From positions 186,001 to 250,000 of the forward strand of contig NZ_CP013747.1 of the NCBI RefSeq assembly GCF_001484605.1: a stretch of 64,000 nucleotides of DNA, in the 5' to 3' direction. How positions within the stretch are numbered: the stretch's first letter is position 1; every line of letters begins with the position of its first letter. Below the pieces are notes generated by a model. That model had not been told where the DNA came from and searched no databases. It saw only the letters and a program-made list of their open reading frames with translations. Positions 54,850 to 63,597 of the stretch are shown here, in pieces. The translations under genes were made by a program, and so were the position numbers. Origin of the DNA: Pseudarthrobacter sulfonivorans (GTDB lineage: Bacteria; Actinomycetota; Actinomycetes; Actinomycetales; Micrococcaceae).

Positions 54850-56017
54850 TTCGTATCGTAGAGAGAAGGTCGTTGTCGCCGCCCAGGCGCGGCACTGATC
54901 CCAGTTCTGCTCCGTCTCCGTCGAAGAGCAGAGGCAAGCGCGGAAGACGTAGATACGTACCGTCGGCGCGTTTGAGTCGCTCATCCTGCACTGGTGTGAA
55001 GAGGCCCCGGTGGGCCAGCTGAGGACAGTTGCGGACGTCTTCAATGGTTTGGACGGCGCCTGCGGGCTGGCCAGCGTCACGCAATTTTGCTACCGCCTGT
55101 TCGGTGGTCAGGCCAGCAGCCCAGGCCTCCAATGCAGGAACGACCATGTCGTTCATGCGGTTGGCCCGTTTCAATACACTGTCTAGTTCCGGGGCGCTCT
55201 GCAATTCCGGCCTACCCATGGCGCTGCAGCACCGCGCCCACATCTCGTCGGTGGGAATAACGATAGAGATCCAGCCTCCATCCCCGGCGACAAATGCGCC
55301 GACGGGACTGAACAGATCGATGCCGCGTGTGGGCACCTCGCCCGTGAATTCATGGAGGGTAAGAGGTCTTTCGAGGAACGATGCGGCGATGTCGTACATC
55401 GCTGCATCGACGTGCGAACCCAGACCAGTGCGAGCCCGCTGCACGAGGGCTGCCAGGATGCCTAATGCGGCGTAAACACCGGAGAGAAGATCAAACGTGC
55501 CCATCGGCGCCAGGCCAGGAGGGCTGTCAGCGGTCTGTCCGATCAGGCTACTCAGACCGCTCATTGCCTGGATGACAGAGTCGAATGCGGGCCAGTCCCC
55601 ATACGGGCCTCCGGAAACGCCAAAGCCGCTGATTTCACAGACAATAAGCTGCGGAAACTTGGCACGGAGCACGTCGGCGCCCAGTCCGAGCCGCGCGAGG
55701 GAGCCCGGCCGACTGTTGCATACGAAAACGTCTGCTTCAGCGAGCAGCACCATCAAGGCAGCGACGTCCTCGGCATCGGCCAGATCCAGTTCGACGGAAC
55801 GCTTCCCACGGTTGTAGGAGGCAAAGCCTCCGCTCACGTAGTCGTCAGCGGGCCCCATCCGCGGCTGGTATGCGCGCCGAGGGTCCCCCGACCTGGGCCG
55901 CTCGACTTTGATTACCTCCGCGCCGGCATCACGCAGAATTGCCGTGCAGTGGGGGCCGGCGATGAACTGTTCAAGAGACACCACCTTTACCCCGTCAAGG
56001 AGTGTGAGTCCGCTCAT
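54842..56017 (-). CDS. CaiB/BaiF family CoA-transferase
   Basis: This is a 391-residue class III CoA-transferase: LDGVKVVSLEQFIAGPHCTA, GAEVIKVERPRSGDPRRAYQ, FASYNRGKRSVELDLADAED, VFVCNSRPGSLARLGLGADV and WPAFDSVIQAMSGLSSLIGQ, with the presumed catalytic Asp. Class III transferases include mesaconyl-CoA and itaconate-type enzymes as well as formyl-CoA transferase. Its start overlaps the MaoC gene's stop by 4 bases and its stop overlaps the aldehyde dehydrogenase start, so four genes are coupled. Confidence 0.9.
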   Translation of the reverse strand: MSGLTLLDGVKVVSLEQFIAGPHCTAILRDAGAEVIKVERPRSGDPRRAYQPRMGPADDYVSGGFASYNRGKRSVELDLADAEDVAALMVLLAEADVFVCNSRPGSLARLGLGADVLRAKFPQLIVCEISGFGVSGGPYGDWPAFDSVIQAMSGLSSLIGQTADSPPGLAPMGTFDLLSGVYAALGILAALVQRARTGLGSHVDAAMYDIAASFLERPLTLHEFTGEVPTRGIDLFSPVGAFVAGDGGWISIVIPTDEMWARCCSAMGRPELQSAPELDSVLKRANRMNDMVVPALEAWAAGLTTEQAVAKLRDAGQPAGAVQTIEDVRNCPQLAHRGLFTPVQDERLKRADGTYLRLPRLPLLFDGDGAELGSVPRLGGDNDLLSTIRNG

Positions 56018-57033
56018 TTTGTTTCTCCAATCTCGATGTTGTTGGCCGTCTTGACGAGGGCAACCGGCCTCCAGTCAAGAACTTCGGTGCGTTCGGCGCG
56101 TGAGCTGTGGGAGTCGTGGCGGCGGGCTCGAACCGTGACCTTTAACCCGAAGAGTTCGACTCCACCGCCAACGACATGACGGTCAGTTACTTCATGCTCG
56201 AAGTCCAGGACGTCGCCCTCGAACACTGGGGCGGTGTGGGAGCAGCTCCGCCAGCCAAGGACCGTCATAAGGCCAGGCACCATCCGGGCCAGGGACGCCT
56301 GAGCCATGCCGATAGCGTGGCCCCCGTACACCAGGCGGCGTCCCCCAATCCCTCGTGCAGGGTCCCGATGGGCCGCGGCGAGATTTTGTGTGAGGCGGAC
56401 AAGTTCCAGCGCATTGCTTACTGTGTCCGAAAGTGGATCCGCCAATACGCCTGCAGCTCCCCTATTTTCCGTAGGGAACTTTTGAAAGTTCCACTCTGGA
56501 ATGAAGGGCAAGTATTCCGTCAGTGGAGTGTTCTGGTCGGCGGCTCCGATTTGTCCGCCCTCCATGACGGTTTCGGCGTCGCGACAAGGGAGCAGTGCTA
56601 GACGTTCGAAGTCGGCCACTCGTTCGCCGCGATCATCTGTGGTCTGTATTCGCAACAGCACCTTTGCCCGGCGCGGCGCAACCTCGGACTTAGTCAGTTC
56701 CAGTGCAGTGGGAGTGACCTGGGTCGATAGGGTATCGCCCAGGCGAACCTGTCGGCGCAGCGCGACGGATCGGTAAAAGAGATTTGCGATCACCCGGGCC
56801 GTGGCAACGGTCGACTGCCCAATCGCGATCTGCAGGACAAGCGCGGGATTAGCGAGACGGCGATCGCCGCCCGCTACGGCGAGCGAGTCGGGTTGGCTCA
56901 ATGGGAGGCGCAAAGCGTCACCTGTAATTGCCTGGTACGTAGCTGCGACACCACTGTCAATGGTTATTGAAGGGGCAGCCTGCAAAGGAATCCCGAGAAT
57001 GAGGTCATCGGCATACGGCGCGTGAACGGTCAT
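56014..57033 (-). CDS. MaoC-type double-hotdog acyl-CoA hydratase
   Basis: This is a 339-residue protein with two hotdog repeats. The N repeat contains TYQAITGDALRLPLSQPDSL and VRLGDTLSTQVTPTALEL. The C repeat contains RLVYGGHAIGMAQASLARMV, then GLMTVLGWRSCSHTAPVFEG and DVLDFEHEVTDRHVV. The length and layout fit mesaconyl-CoA (C4) hydratase-like or itaconyl-CoA hydratase-like enzymes, which make citramalyl-CoA. It is followed by the CaiB transferase and, two genes on, the CitE lyase. GGAGAA precedes the ATG, and a TGATAG half-site lies at 57046-57055 in its leader. Confidence 0.82.
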   Translation of the reverse strand: MTVHAPYADDLILGIPLQAAPSITIDSGVAATYQAITGDALRLPLSQPDSLAVAGGDRRLANPALVLQIAIGQSTVATARVIANLFYRSVALRRQVRLGDTLSTQVTPTALELTKSEVAPRRAKVLLRIQTTDDRGERVADFERLALLPCRDAETVMEGGQIGAADQNTPLTEYLPFIPEWNFQKFPTENRGAAGVLADPLSDTVSNALELVRLTQNLAAAHRDPARGIGGRRLVYGGHAIGMAQASLARMVPGLMTVLGWRSCSHTAPVFEGDVLDFEHEVTDRHVVGGGVELFGLKVTVRARRHDSHSSRAERTEVLDWRPVALVKTANNIEIGETK

Positions 57034-57164
57034 GTGCAGGTTCTCCTATCAATATGGAATGGATGGCTCAGGGCCGCGTCCGCCGCCGGCAGAGATGATG
57101 CGTGGTTCTACCGTCGCTTCGAGCGCGGAACAAAGGTCGCGCGACTGAAGCTACGAGGCCAATA

Positions 57165-57198
57165 TTGATAGTGTACTCCGATCGGAGTAATCAATCAA
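57165..57198. promoter_or_regulatory. Long operator (site 3) upstream of MaoC operon
   Basis: The core ACTCCGATCGGAGT (57175-57188) is a perfect 14-base palindrome. It is flanked by TTGATAG on the left and CAATCAA on the right. Site 2 at 47523 has the same layout (TGATAG, three bases, ACTCC, central ATCGGAG, CTATCA). It lies 132 bases before the MaoC start, in the gap after the alpha/beta hydrolase gene, and thus marks an internal promoter. Confidence 0.72.
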
Positions 57199-57236
57199 TA
57201 GACTGCGACCTCTAAGAGCTCGCCGTGCCTGAAGCG

Positions 57237-57947
57237 TCAGCGGGTCTTCTGGAGGTGTTCCCGTACTCGGGATGAGAAGTCACGAGGGTTCTCAAGAAAT
57301 GCCATATGTGGGCCTGCGATCTCGACATATCGGGACCCGGAAACTGCCTCATTGATGGCGCGCATTGCCGCCGGGCTCGTTGCCTTGTCGTCCGTGGCTG
57401 CTAACACAGTCACTGGCACGCGGATGCCCGCAATGCGGTCCAGGACGTCATGCTCAGCAATCGCGCACCAAGTGGCGGCGGAGGTAACGCGAGGGGTTGA
57501 GAGCAGTGCATCTGTCGCGTACCTGACTGCGCCGAGCGGGTCCTCCCCCGATAGGTATTCCGGTGTGAACCATCGCGAGATCGTTGAACTCAACATGCCC
57601 GCAGGGCCGTTTTGGTCGAACTCATCCGCCCGCTTTCGTAATACGGTCCGATCTGGGGGCCTCGCGGAGCCGCACGCGAGAAAGAGGGATGCAACCAGTT
57701 CGGGCCGGCGGACCACCAGATGCATTGCGACCATCGCGCCCAGCGAGCAGCCGACCAGGTGAGTCGGGCCTGCAAGGCCGGCCGCAATGTCATCTGCAAA
57801 CTCCGCCATGGTGACGCTCGCGACCGCGACCCTGCCACCATGGCCCAGGAGGCTGCGGCCCTCTATCCCCGGGACGTCGATCCAGGTGGCCCCGGCTGCG
57901 TTGAGGCCTACAGGATGCAGGAATACAACGGCAGCATTGGGACTCAT
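57237..57947 (-). CDS. Alpha/beta hydrolase (enol-lactonase/esterase-like)
   Basis: This is a 236-residue alpha/beta hydrolase. HPVG supplies the oxyanion region, the nucleophile Ser is in THLVGCSLGAMVAMHLVVRR, the acid in VLAATDDKATSP and the His in EIAGPHMAFLENPRDF. The pattern is close to PcaD-type 3-oxoadipate enol-lactonases and related carboxylesterases. It follows the SDR gene after 28 bases and is the last gene before the operator at 57165. A role in opening a lactone or ester in the same pathway is likely. Confidence 0.82.
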   Translation of the reverse strand: MSPNAAVVFLHPVGLNAAGATWIDVPGIEGRSLLGHGGRVAVASVTMAEFADDIAAGLAGPTHLVGCSLGAMVAMHLVVRRPELVASLFLACGSARPPDRTVLRKRADEFDQNGPAGMLSSTISRWFTPEYLSGEDPLGAVRYATDALLSTPRVTSAATWCAIAEHDVLDRIAGIRVPVTVLAATDDKATSPAAMRAINEAVSGSRYVEIAGPHMAFLENPRDFSSRVREHLQKTR

Positions 57948-57975
57948 AAGTGTTCTTCCAGGTCCCTCGGCTCCG

Positions 57976-58782
57976 TCAACCCCTGACCAAGTTGAGACCG
58001 CCGTCGACGATCATGCTCATCCCTGTGATGTAGCCCGCGTCATCCGAAACAAGGAAGAGGGCAGCGTTGGCAACGTCCCAGGCGGTACCCACACGGTTTG
58101 CCAAGGGCACTCGAAGTTGCCTCATCGCGACGACTTCCTCTCGTGACTTGCCGAGCTTGGACGCTCGAGACTCGACCGCCATTGGGGTGTCAATGATCCC
58201 TGGGAGGATGACATTGACTCGGATCCCGAATTCGGCGTTAGCAGCTGCGATGTTCTCCGTAAGAGCGATGACCCCCGTCTTCGACGTCTTATATCCAGCG
58301 AGCGGGTTCGCGGTGAGCGCAGCCATAGACGCGATGTTGATTATTTTGCCGGACGACTGCTCCCGCATGATGGGAAGCACGTGCTTGCAAGCAAAGAGGA
58401 CGCTCTTTAGGTTGACGTTCATCAGAAAATCCCAGGCTTCTTCGGTGATCTCGGTCACCGGACCGTCCCCGCCCATGTGACTGATACCGACGTTGTTGTG
58501 GAGAATGTCCACACGGCCCCATAGCTGCTTACACGCAGCAACCATAGCGACGACAGATGATTCATCAGTTACGTCGGCGGCGAAGGCTTGCGCATCTCCC
58601 CCATCATTCGTAATGAGCGTTGCGGTCTCCTTGGCTGAGTCCAGATCTCGGTCGACAACGAAGACTTTGGCCCCTTCTCGTGCGTAGGTGACTGCGACCG
58701 CCCGTCCGTTGCCGACGGCCGCGCCCGGCGCCTGCCCTGCTCCTACTACGATGGCAACTTGATTTGCCAGCTTTCCAGCCAT
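57976..58782 (-). CDS. Short-chain dehydrogenase/reductase
   Basis: This 268-residue SDR has a longer Gly-rich loop than usual (VVGAGQAPGAAVGNGRAVAV), DRDLDSA after strand 2 (NAD-type Asp), NNVG, Ser in INIASMAALT, YKTSK (YxxxK) and the C-terminal GMSMIVDGGLNLVRG. The loop form GxGxxxGxxxGxG occurs in SDRs of aromatic and terpenoid catabolism. ATG 58782 follows AAAGGACAG. It sits between a phosphotriesterase-like lactonase and an alpha/beta hydrolase, so it probably oxidises a hydroxy group of the same substrate. Confidence 0.87.
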   Translation of the reverse strand: MAGKLANQVAIVVGAGQAPGAAVGNGRAVAVTYAREGAKVFVVDRDLDSAKETATLITNDGGDAQAFAADVTDESSVVAMVAACKQLWGRVDILHNNVGISHMGGDGPVTEITEEAWDFLMNVNLKSVLFACKHVLPIMREQSSGKIINIASMAALTANPLAGYKTSKTGVIALTENIAAANAEFGIRVNVILPGIIDTPMAVESRASKLGKSREEVVAMRQLRVPLANRVGTAWDVANAALFLVSDDAGYITGMSMIVDGGLNLVRG

Positions 58783-58837
58783 TGAACTGTCCTTTCGAGA
58801 CGTTTGCATTGTCATGGGCTCCCGCCCTAAGCGGGCC

Positions 58838-59785
58838 TTATTCGCCCGTGAGGAATCTCCGTGGTACTTCCCGCATCATCAGGTCCACGTCCGTGCTCGA
58901 TACCCCGCTGCTGATAAGAGCAGGTAACCCGATTCGGGAGAGAAAAAGCAGTCCGTCGGGGTTGTAGTCATCGGCGGGTGGCTCAGTCATGCCGGCTGGT
59001 ACTGGGCGAGTAGCGCCGAAGTCGTGACCGAGCATGATCCGGTGCGCCCACCCGCGGTCCACCAGAGCCTTAACGGTTGCATTCCGCTGCTGCCAGTTGG
59101 GCCTACCCGGACGGCCAGGATACCGGTCCATTGAGAGCCAGACACCTTGATCCAGCAGTAACAGCAGGTAATCGACATCGGTCGTGTCAGCGCTGTGACC
59201 GATGCAAATGCGATCCACGGGGGTGCCCTCCTCCAGAAGTATGCGCAGCTGGTCCCGCCCTTGTTCTGCCTCAGCGTGATGATGAGAACTGATCGGACGT
59301 CCGGTACGGGCAGCAGCACGGCCGGCGGCGCGCAAGACGTTCTCGTGAACCGGCGTAATGCCCGCCACGTCTGTGGCCACCTTGATCACTCCGGCCTTGA
59401 TGGAAGTGTTATCGATGCCTTCCTCGATCTCACGCACGAAGATATCTGCGCTGGCTGCAACGCTCCGAGTCAAGAAGGAGCGCGGAGGATCCAGCCAGAT
59501 TCCGGTCGCCACGACCACCTGAATCCCAGCAGCGCGGGACACTTCCTGGATGAACTTCACGTCCCGACCGAGATCGGGTGTCGTGAGGTCAATCATGGTG
59601 TCGACGCCTGCCTGCTTGACCTCGCGCAAACTCGAGATAGCACGCTCAAGCGAACGTTCACGGTCGAACATCCACGGATAGTGTTTTGTGTCTTCACCTG
59701 CGCTCGTCATCACATGTTCGTGGCTGAGCGTGAATCCGAGTTGTGAAGGATCGATCGGACCCAGAGCGGTCTCGACGGCGACCAT
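58838..59785 (-). CDS. Phosphotriesterase-family metal hydrolase (lactonase-like)
   Basis: This is a 315-residue amidohydrolase with complete ligands: HEH in FTLSHEHVMTS, Lys in SIKAGVIKVATD, His in PISSHHHAEAEQG, His in ICIGHSADTTDVD and Asp in IMLGHDFGATRP. It is the second PTE-like enzyme of the window; the sequences differ substantially from the one at 17162 outside the ligands. The start at 59785 has AGGAAAGG; a reading to 59914 is unsupported. Lactone hydrolysis is the likeliest activity in this context. Confidence 0.87.
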   Translation of the reverse strand: MVAVETALGPIDPSQLGFTLSHEHVMTSAGEDTKHYPWMFDRERSLERAISSLREVKQAGVDTMIDLTTPDLGRDVKFIQEVSRAAGIQVVVATGIWLDPPRSFLTRSVAASADIFVREIEEGIDNTSIKAGVIKVATDVAGITPVHENVLRAAGRAAARTGRPISSHHHAEAEQGRDQLRILLEEGTPVDRICIGHSADTTDVDYLLLLLDQGVWLSMDRYPGRPGRPNWQQRNATVKALVDRGWAHRIMLGHDFGATRPVPAGMTEPPADDYNPDGLLFLSRIGLPALISSGVSSTDVDLMMREVPRRFLTGE

Positions 59786-59813
59786 AGTTAAGCCTTTCCT
59801 GGAGTTGGGAGGT

Positions 59814-60380
59814 CTAGCGCCATGCGGAGTACATTTCAGGCGGTCCATAGTCTTTGAGGGGCTGTGACCATTCGTCTTCAACATCGACTTGGAGCGCGAG
59901 CAAAACGCGGACAACGTAGTTGTAGTAGCTGGTAATCATGATGAGCTGAGTCGCGTGCTCGCGACCAAGCGATTCCTCGATGACCTTCCAGTCTTGGTCC
60001 GAAATTTCAAGCTTGAGAGTGAGATCCCGGGCTGCCCTCAACACCGACTTATCTAGCGGCGACAGTGACGTCTCTTCCCCTGCACTCTCTGCAACGATGG
60101 CGCGAACATCGTCGTCTGTGACTCCGAAGTCCCTGCCGATCTTGACGTGGTGGCTGAACTCGTACGCTCCGCCGGTCGAGTATCCAACTTGGATAATGGC
60201 CATCTCGCGAAGACGCCCGTCCACCGACGATTCGTTGCGAATCCATTTTCCGACAGGTGAAAACGCCTTCATCGCGCTCGGAGCGTTGGCCATTGCAGCG
60301 AAAACATTGATGGGTCGGGTTAGTAGGTCTTGGTACTCTGCGGGAAGATCCTCGCGTCGGACATACGGCACTCTGGCCAT
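59814..60380 (-). CDS. Carboxymuconolactone decarboxylase (CMD/AhpD-like) family protein
   Basis: This is a 188-residue all-helical protein with NVFAAMANAPSAMKAFSPVG, LREMAIIQVGYSTGGAYEFS and HHVKIGRDFGVTDDDVRAIV, the CMD fold. The usual CxxC or catalytic Cys of AhpD is absent (the motif reads GGAYEFSHH), so a peroxidase role is unlikely. The family includes carboxymuconolactone decarboxylase and many unassigned catabolic enzymes. ATG 60380 follows GGGAGAG. It lies between tctA and the PTE-like gene in the same direction. Confidence 0.8.
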   Translation of the reverse strand: MARVPYVRREDLPAEYQDLLTRPINVFAAMANAPSAMKAFSPVGKWIRNESSVDGRLREMAIIQVGYSTGGAYEFSHHVKIGRDFGVTDDDVRAIVAESAGEETSLSPLDKSVLRAARDLTLKLEISDQDWKVIEESLGREHATQLIMITSYYNYVVRVLLALQVDVEDEWSQPLKDYGPPEMYSAWR

Positions 60381-60467
60381 TGAACTCTCCCTTGCTATTC
60401 TGGATTTAATTTCGCGCGTCGGACCCCTCACAAAACCTGCGCTGACGGCGCAGGGATCTCGGGGAGG

Positions 60468-61976
60468 TTAATCAGCGCCCTCATTGATGTCGAAACCCTT
60501 GCGCCCGCGGCGGACGGCGAGGATGCTGAGCACGATGGCGGCCCCGAAGATGATGAGGAGCCCGATGGTCAACGGCCGTTCCAGAAGGATGCCCAGTCCA
60601 TTGGTGGACATCGACATCATTCGTCGCAGGTTCACCTCGAGTAGCACGCCGATGATTCCAGCGAGGACAACAGGTCCGGCCTCATACCCCCACCGCCTCA
60701 TGAAGTACCCGATGACGCCGGCACATATCGCGACCAGGACGTCGAATGGTTCGTTGTTGAGTGCGTAAACGCCCACGAGCGAGATCATGATGGTGACGAC
60801 GCCGATGACGACCATCGGCACACGCAAGAGCTGAGCGAATGCGCCCATGAGGGGCACATTCAGGAACAGCAAGATAGCGTTCCCGATCAGCATGCTGGCG
60901 ATGATCCCCCAGAAGATCTCCGGGCTATCCTGCACAAACTTTGGTCCCGGCGTGATTCCCTGAATTTGGAGAGCGCCATAGACCAGTGCCATCACTGCGC
61001 TGGTTGGAAGACCCAAGGTAAGAAGCGGTAGGAAGCCAGTCTGGGATCCGGCATTGTTGGCCGTTTCCGGGCCGGCGACCCCCTCTATGGCTCCCTTCCC
61101 AAACCTCTCAGGCTTTTTAGCGAGTCGCTTCTCGACTGCGTACGAGGTCATTGATGACAGGACCCCTCCTCCACCTGGCAGTAGTCCGATGAGCGAACCA
61201 ATAACGGAGCCACGCGCGATCGCTGGAGCCGAAGCTACCAAGTCCCCCCGGGTCGGATAGGCGCCCCTGAGCCCGCGCGGGACTTTTACCGGGGTCTCCG
61301 CTCCCTTCATGCGGTAGACGATCTCGCCGATCCCGAACAAACCCATGGCGACGGCGACGATGTCGATGCCGGAATTCAACTCCAGGGACCCGAACGTGAA
61401 TCGGCCTACACCGGTCAACGGGTCCTGACCCACCGTCGCGACGACCAAACCGACACACGCGGCAATCATCGCCCTTACCGGTCGTCCACTCGCGATAGCC
61501 ACCACCAGCGCAAGGCCGATCAGTGCAATGAGGAAGATCTCAGGAGGCCCGAAGTTTCGCGACAACTCAATGAGGGGCGTTGCGAGCACCACTAGTGCCA
61601 GTACCGCTACCACGCCGCCGATGAAGGAACCGACCGCCGCGATTCCAAGCGCAGGGCCAGCACGCCCCTGACGCGCCAGCGCATACCCGTCGAGAGCTGT
61701 GACGACCGAAGCCACCTCACCGGGAACGTTCACCAGAATGGTCGTAATGGTACCGCCGTACATGCTTCCGTAATAGATTCCGGCGAGCATAATGACCGCA
61801 GTCGTCGGTTCCATGGTGAAGGTAACCGGAAGCAGCATGGCCATGGTGGCCGTGGGTCCCAAACCTGGCAGGACACCAATCACCATGCCTACGAGCACAC
61901 CGATAGTTACTGCCAAGAGATTCCCAGGCGTCAGTGCCGTGCTGAGCCCCTGCAGAAGGCCAGTCCATGTGTCCAT
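60468..61976 (-). CDS. tctA: Tripartite tricarboxylate transporter large permease
   Basis: This is a 502-residue membrane protein with about twelve hydrophobic segments. It carries the TctA signatures [20 protein letters not shown] and [20 protein letters not shown], and in the second half [20 protein letters not shown] and [23 protein letters not shown] 61976 follows AGGAGG; readings up to 62165 are unsupported. It forms the channel with TctB and the receptor encoded just upstream. It imports di- or tricarboxylates by ion gradient. Confidence 0.93.
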   Translation of the reverse strand: MDTWTGLLQGLSTALTPGNLLAVTIGVLVGMVIGVLPGLGPTATMAMLLPVTFTMEPTTAVIMLAGIYYGSMYGGTITTILVNVPGEVASVVTALDGYALARQGRAGPALGIAAVGSFIGGVVAVLALVVLATPLIELSRNFGPPEIFLIALIGLALVVAIASGRPVRAMIAACVGLVVATVGQDPLTGVGRFTFGSLELNSGIDIVAVAMGLFGIGEIVYRMKGAETPVKVPRGLRGAYPTRGDLVASAPAIARGSVIGSLIGLLPGGGGVLSSMTSYAVEKRLAKKPERFGKGAIEGVAGPETANNAGSQTGFLPLLTLGLPTSAVMALVYGALQIQGITPGPKFVQDSPEIFWGIIASMLIGNAILLFLNVPLMGAFAQLLRVPMVVIGVVTIMISLVGVYALNNEPFDVLVAICAGVIGYFMRRWGYEAGPVVLAGIIGVLLEVNLRRMMSMSTNGLGILLERPLTIGLLIIFGAAIVLSILAVRRGRKGFDINEGAD

Positions 61977-61978
61977 TC

Positions 61979-62512
61979 TTAGCCTCCTGCCAGAAATGAT
62001 TCGACCGGGATAGGAGCACCCAGCAAGCGGTATATGACGAAGTAGATAACGGCCGCGACACATACACTGATCACGAATCCGCGCACGGTGAGGCGAATCC
62101 ATCCACGTGGTTGATCGGGTCGGTCGGAGAAGACCACCATCCACAGAGTGCCGAACACGAGACAAGCCGTCACGAGGCCGACGTAGACCAGCAGTACTGC
62201 AAACAAGGCAAGGAGGCCGATTGCCGCGGAGACGCGTACCACGCCCGCTCGGTCAAGCTTGCCCTCTCCTTCTTCGCCAATGACCTCAAGCCGGGATTGA
62301 ATCACCAAGAGCACAGCCAAGAAAACCAGTACCGCGGTTGGCCAAGCCCCCGGTCCAATCTTGCCGTCGTCGTAAATCCCCAGCTGAGCGCTGTAGACCG
62401 CCCCTAGGCTGCTGACGAGCGCAGCGGCATACAGGGGGTACCGTTTCCTGGCGAGGCGCGATTTCGTTGTCCGCGCTTGTGCCGACATGGGTTTCTCTTC
62501 TGACGGGATCAT
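61979..62512 (-). CDS. tctB: Tripartite tricarboxylate transporter small permease
   Basis: This is a 177-residue protein with four hydrophobic segments: YPLYAAALVSSLGAVYSAQL, GPGAWPTAVLVFLAVLLVIQ, IGLLALFAVLLVYVGLVTAC and FVISVCVAAVIYFVIYRLLG. The GPxxWP motif in the first loop is typical of TctB. I give the start as 62512, three bases after the TctC stop. An ATG at 62488, with AGAAGAG upstream, is an alternative. It is the second gene of the Tct unit. Confidence 0.88.
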   Translation of the reverse strand: MIPSEEKPMSAQARTTKSRLARKRYPLYAAALVSSLGAVYSAQLGIYDDGKIGPGAWPTAVLVFLAVLLVIQSRLEVIGEEGEGKLDRAGVVRVSAAIGLLALFAVLLVYVGLVTACLVFGTLWMVVFSDRPDQPRGWIRLTVRGFVISVCVAAVIYFVIYRLLGAPIPVESFLAGG

Positions 62513-62515
62513 GGT

Positions 62516-63475
62516 TTAGAGTCCGGCTACGGCTGTCTCGAGTGCTTTAAGACGACGCGTGCTCTCCTGCGCATCGATGAACGTGATGCCCACCGTTCCC
62601 AAGCGCTCCACAATTTCCGGCTTCGCGACACACTTTTCGAAGGCACCGGATAGGACAGAAACGACCTCGTCCGGCATACCAGCCGGCCCGGCCCACGTTA
62701 CGAGGTTGCTCGGTGCCGGCAGTTGGCCCTCGGAATGTCCAGCTTCCTCGAAGGTAGGGACCTTGGGTAGGAGTTCTACGCGCTTGTCGGACTGCAGGCC
62801 CAAACCAACGAGTTCACCGTCGGTGAGCCACTTCATCGTGTCCGTGCCCAGGTAGCCGATAGCTGCGTCATAGTCCCCTGTATCAAGTCCGCGCTTGACC
62901 TCGCCGACGGCGGGCTGAACAACCGTCTGGATCTTGTGACCCTGCTTGATCCAGTTGCTCGCGATAATTCCGCTACCGGATTGTTCGCCGGCGACGGCGA
63001 CAATTACGGGGGTCGTGCTCTTGAGGAGGTCCCCGAGAGACTTGTACGGGCTGTCTTTGGGCACCATCACAATCTCGGGCGATACCTTGGTGCTCGCCAC
63101 GGTGCCGAGATCATTGAGGTCGTAACCCGCGTCTGGGTTGAAGTGAGGAACCAGCACGAAACTTGATGTGCCGCCGAGCGTGAGGGTGTAGCCGTCCGGC
63201 TTGGACCTCGCAACCTGCGAAGTGGCCAGTGCACTCGACGCGCCCTCCCTATTTTCGACAACCACCGGCTGGCCCAGCTCTTCTTCAACACAGCTGCTCA
63301 AAATGCGACCGGTCACGTCTGTGGGCGACCCCGCGGCAAAACCGAGAACCACCGTGATCTTCTTTGTCGGGAAGCTGGCGCCCCCCTCCGGACTCGAACT
63401 CGTTGCCTGTCCGGCGCAACCAGTGAGCGCGAGGGCTCCAACGATGACTGCTGCGGTGATGGCTTTCCGACGCAT
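62516..63475 (-). CDS. tctC: Tripartite tricarboxylate transporter receptor
   Basis: This 319-residue lipoprotein receptor has a signal peptide ending LALTGCAGQA (lipidated Cys near 20), then SFPTKKITVVLGFAAGSPTD, VENREGASSALATSQVARSK and LPKVPTFEEAGH, as in TctC proteins. It heads the Tct unit. GGAGAA precedes the ATG. The paralogue at 46226-47176 shares the same framework with differences in the ligand-facing loops, so the two may deliver related acids to one channel. Confidence 0.92.
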   Translation of the reverse strand: MRRKAITAAVIVGALALTGCAGQATSSSPEGGASFPTKKITVVLGFAAGSPTDVTGRILSSCVEEELGQPVVVENREGASSALATSQVARSKPDGYTLTLGGTSSFVLVPHFNPDAGYDLNDLGTVASTKVSPEIVMVPKDSPYKSLGDLLKSTTPVIVAVAGEQSGSGIIASNWIKQGHKIQTVVQPAVGEVKRGLDTGDYDAAIGYLGTDTMKWLTDGELVGLGLQSDKRVELLPKVPTFEEAGHSEGQLPAPSNLVTWAGPAGMPDEVVSVLSGAFEKCVAKPEIVERLGTVGITFIDAQESTRRLKALETAVAGL

Positions 63476-63597
63476 GGTGTTCTCCTTTGAACGTTAATTG
63501 GGTGGACCGGGTATGGCAGTGGCTCAGAGATGAAGGTGCAGAACAAAAACGTGCAGTACTAATACGGGAAGTTCGTCCCGTCGAATTTCGGCGGTGG

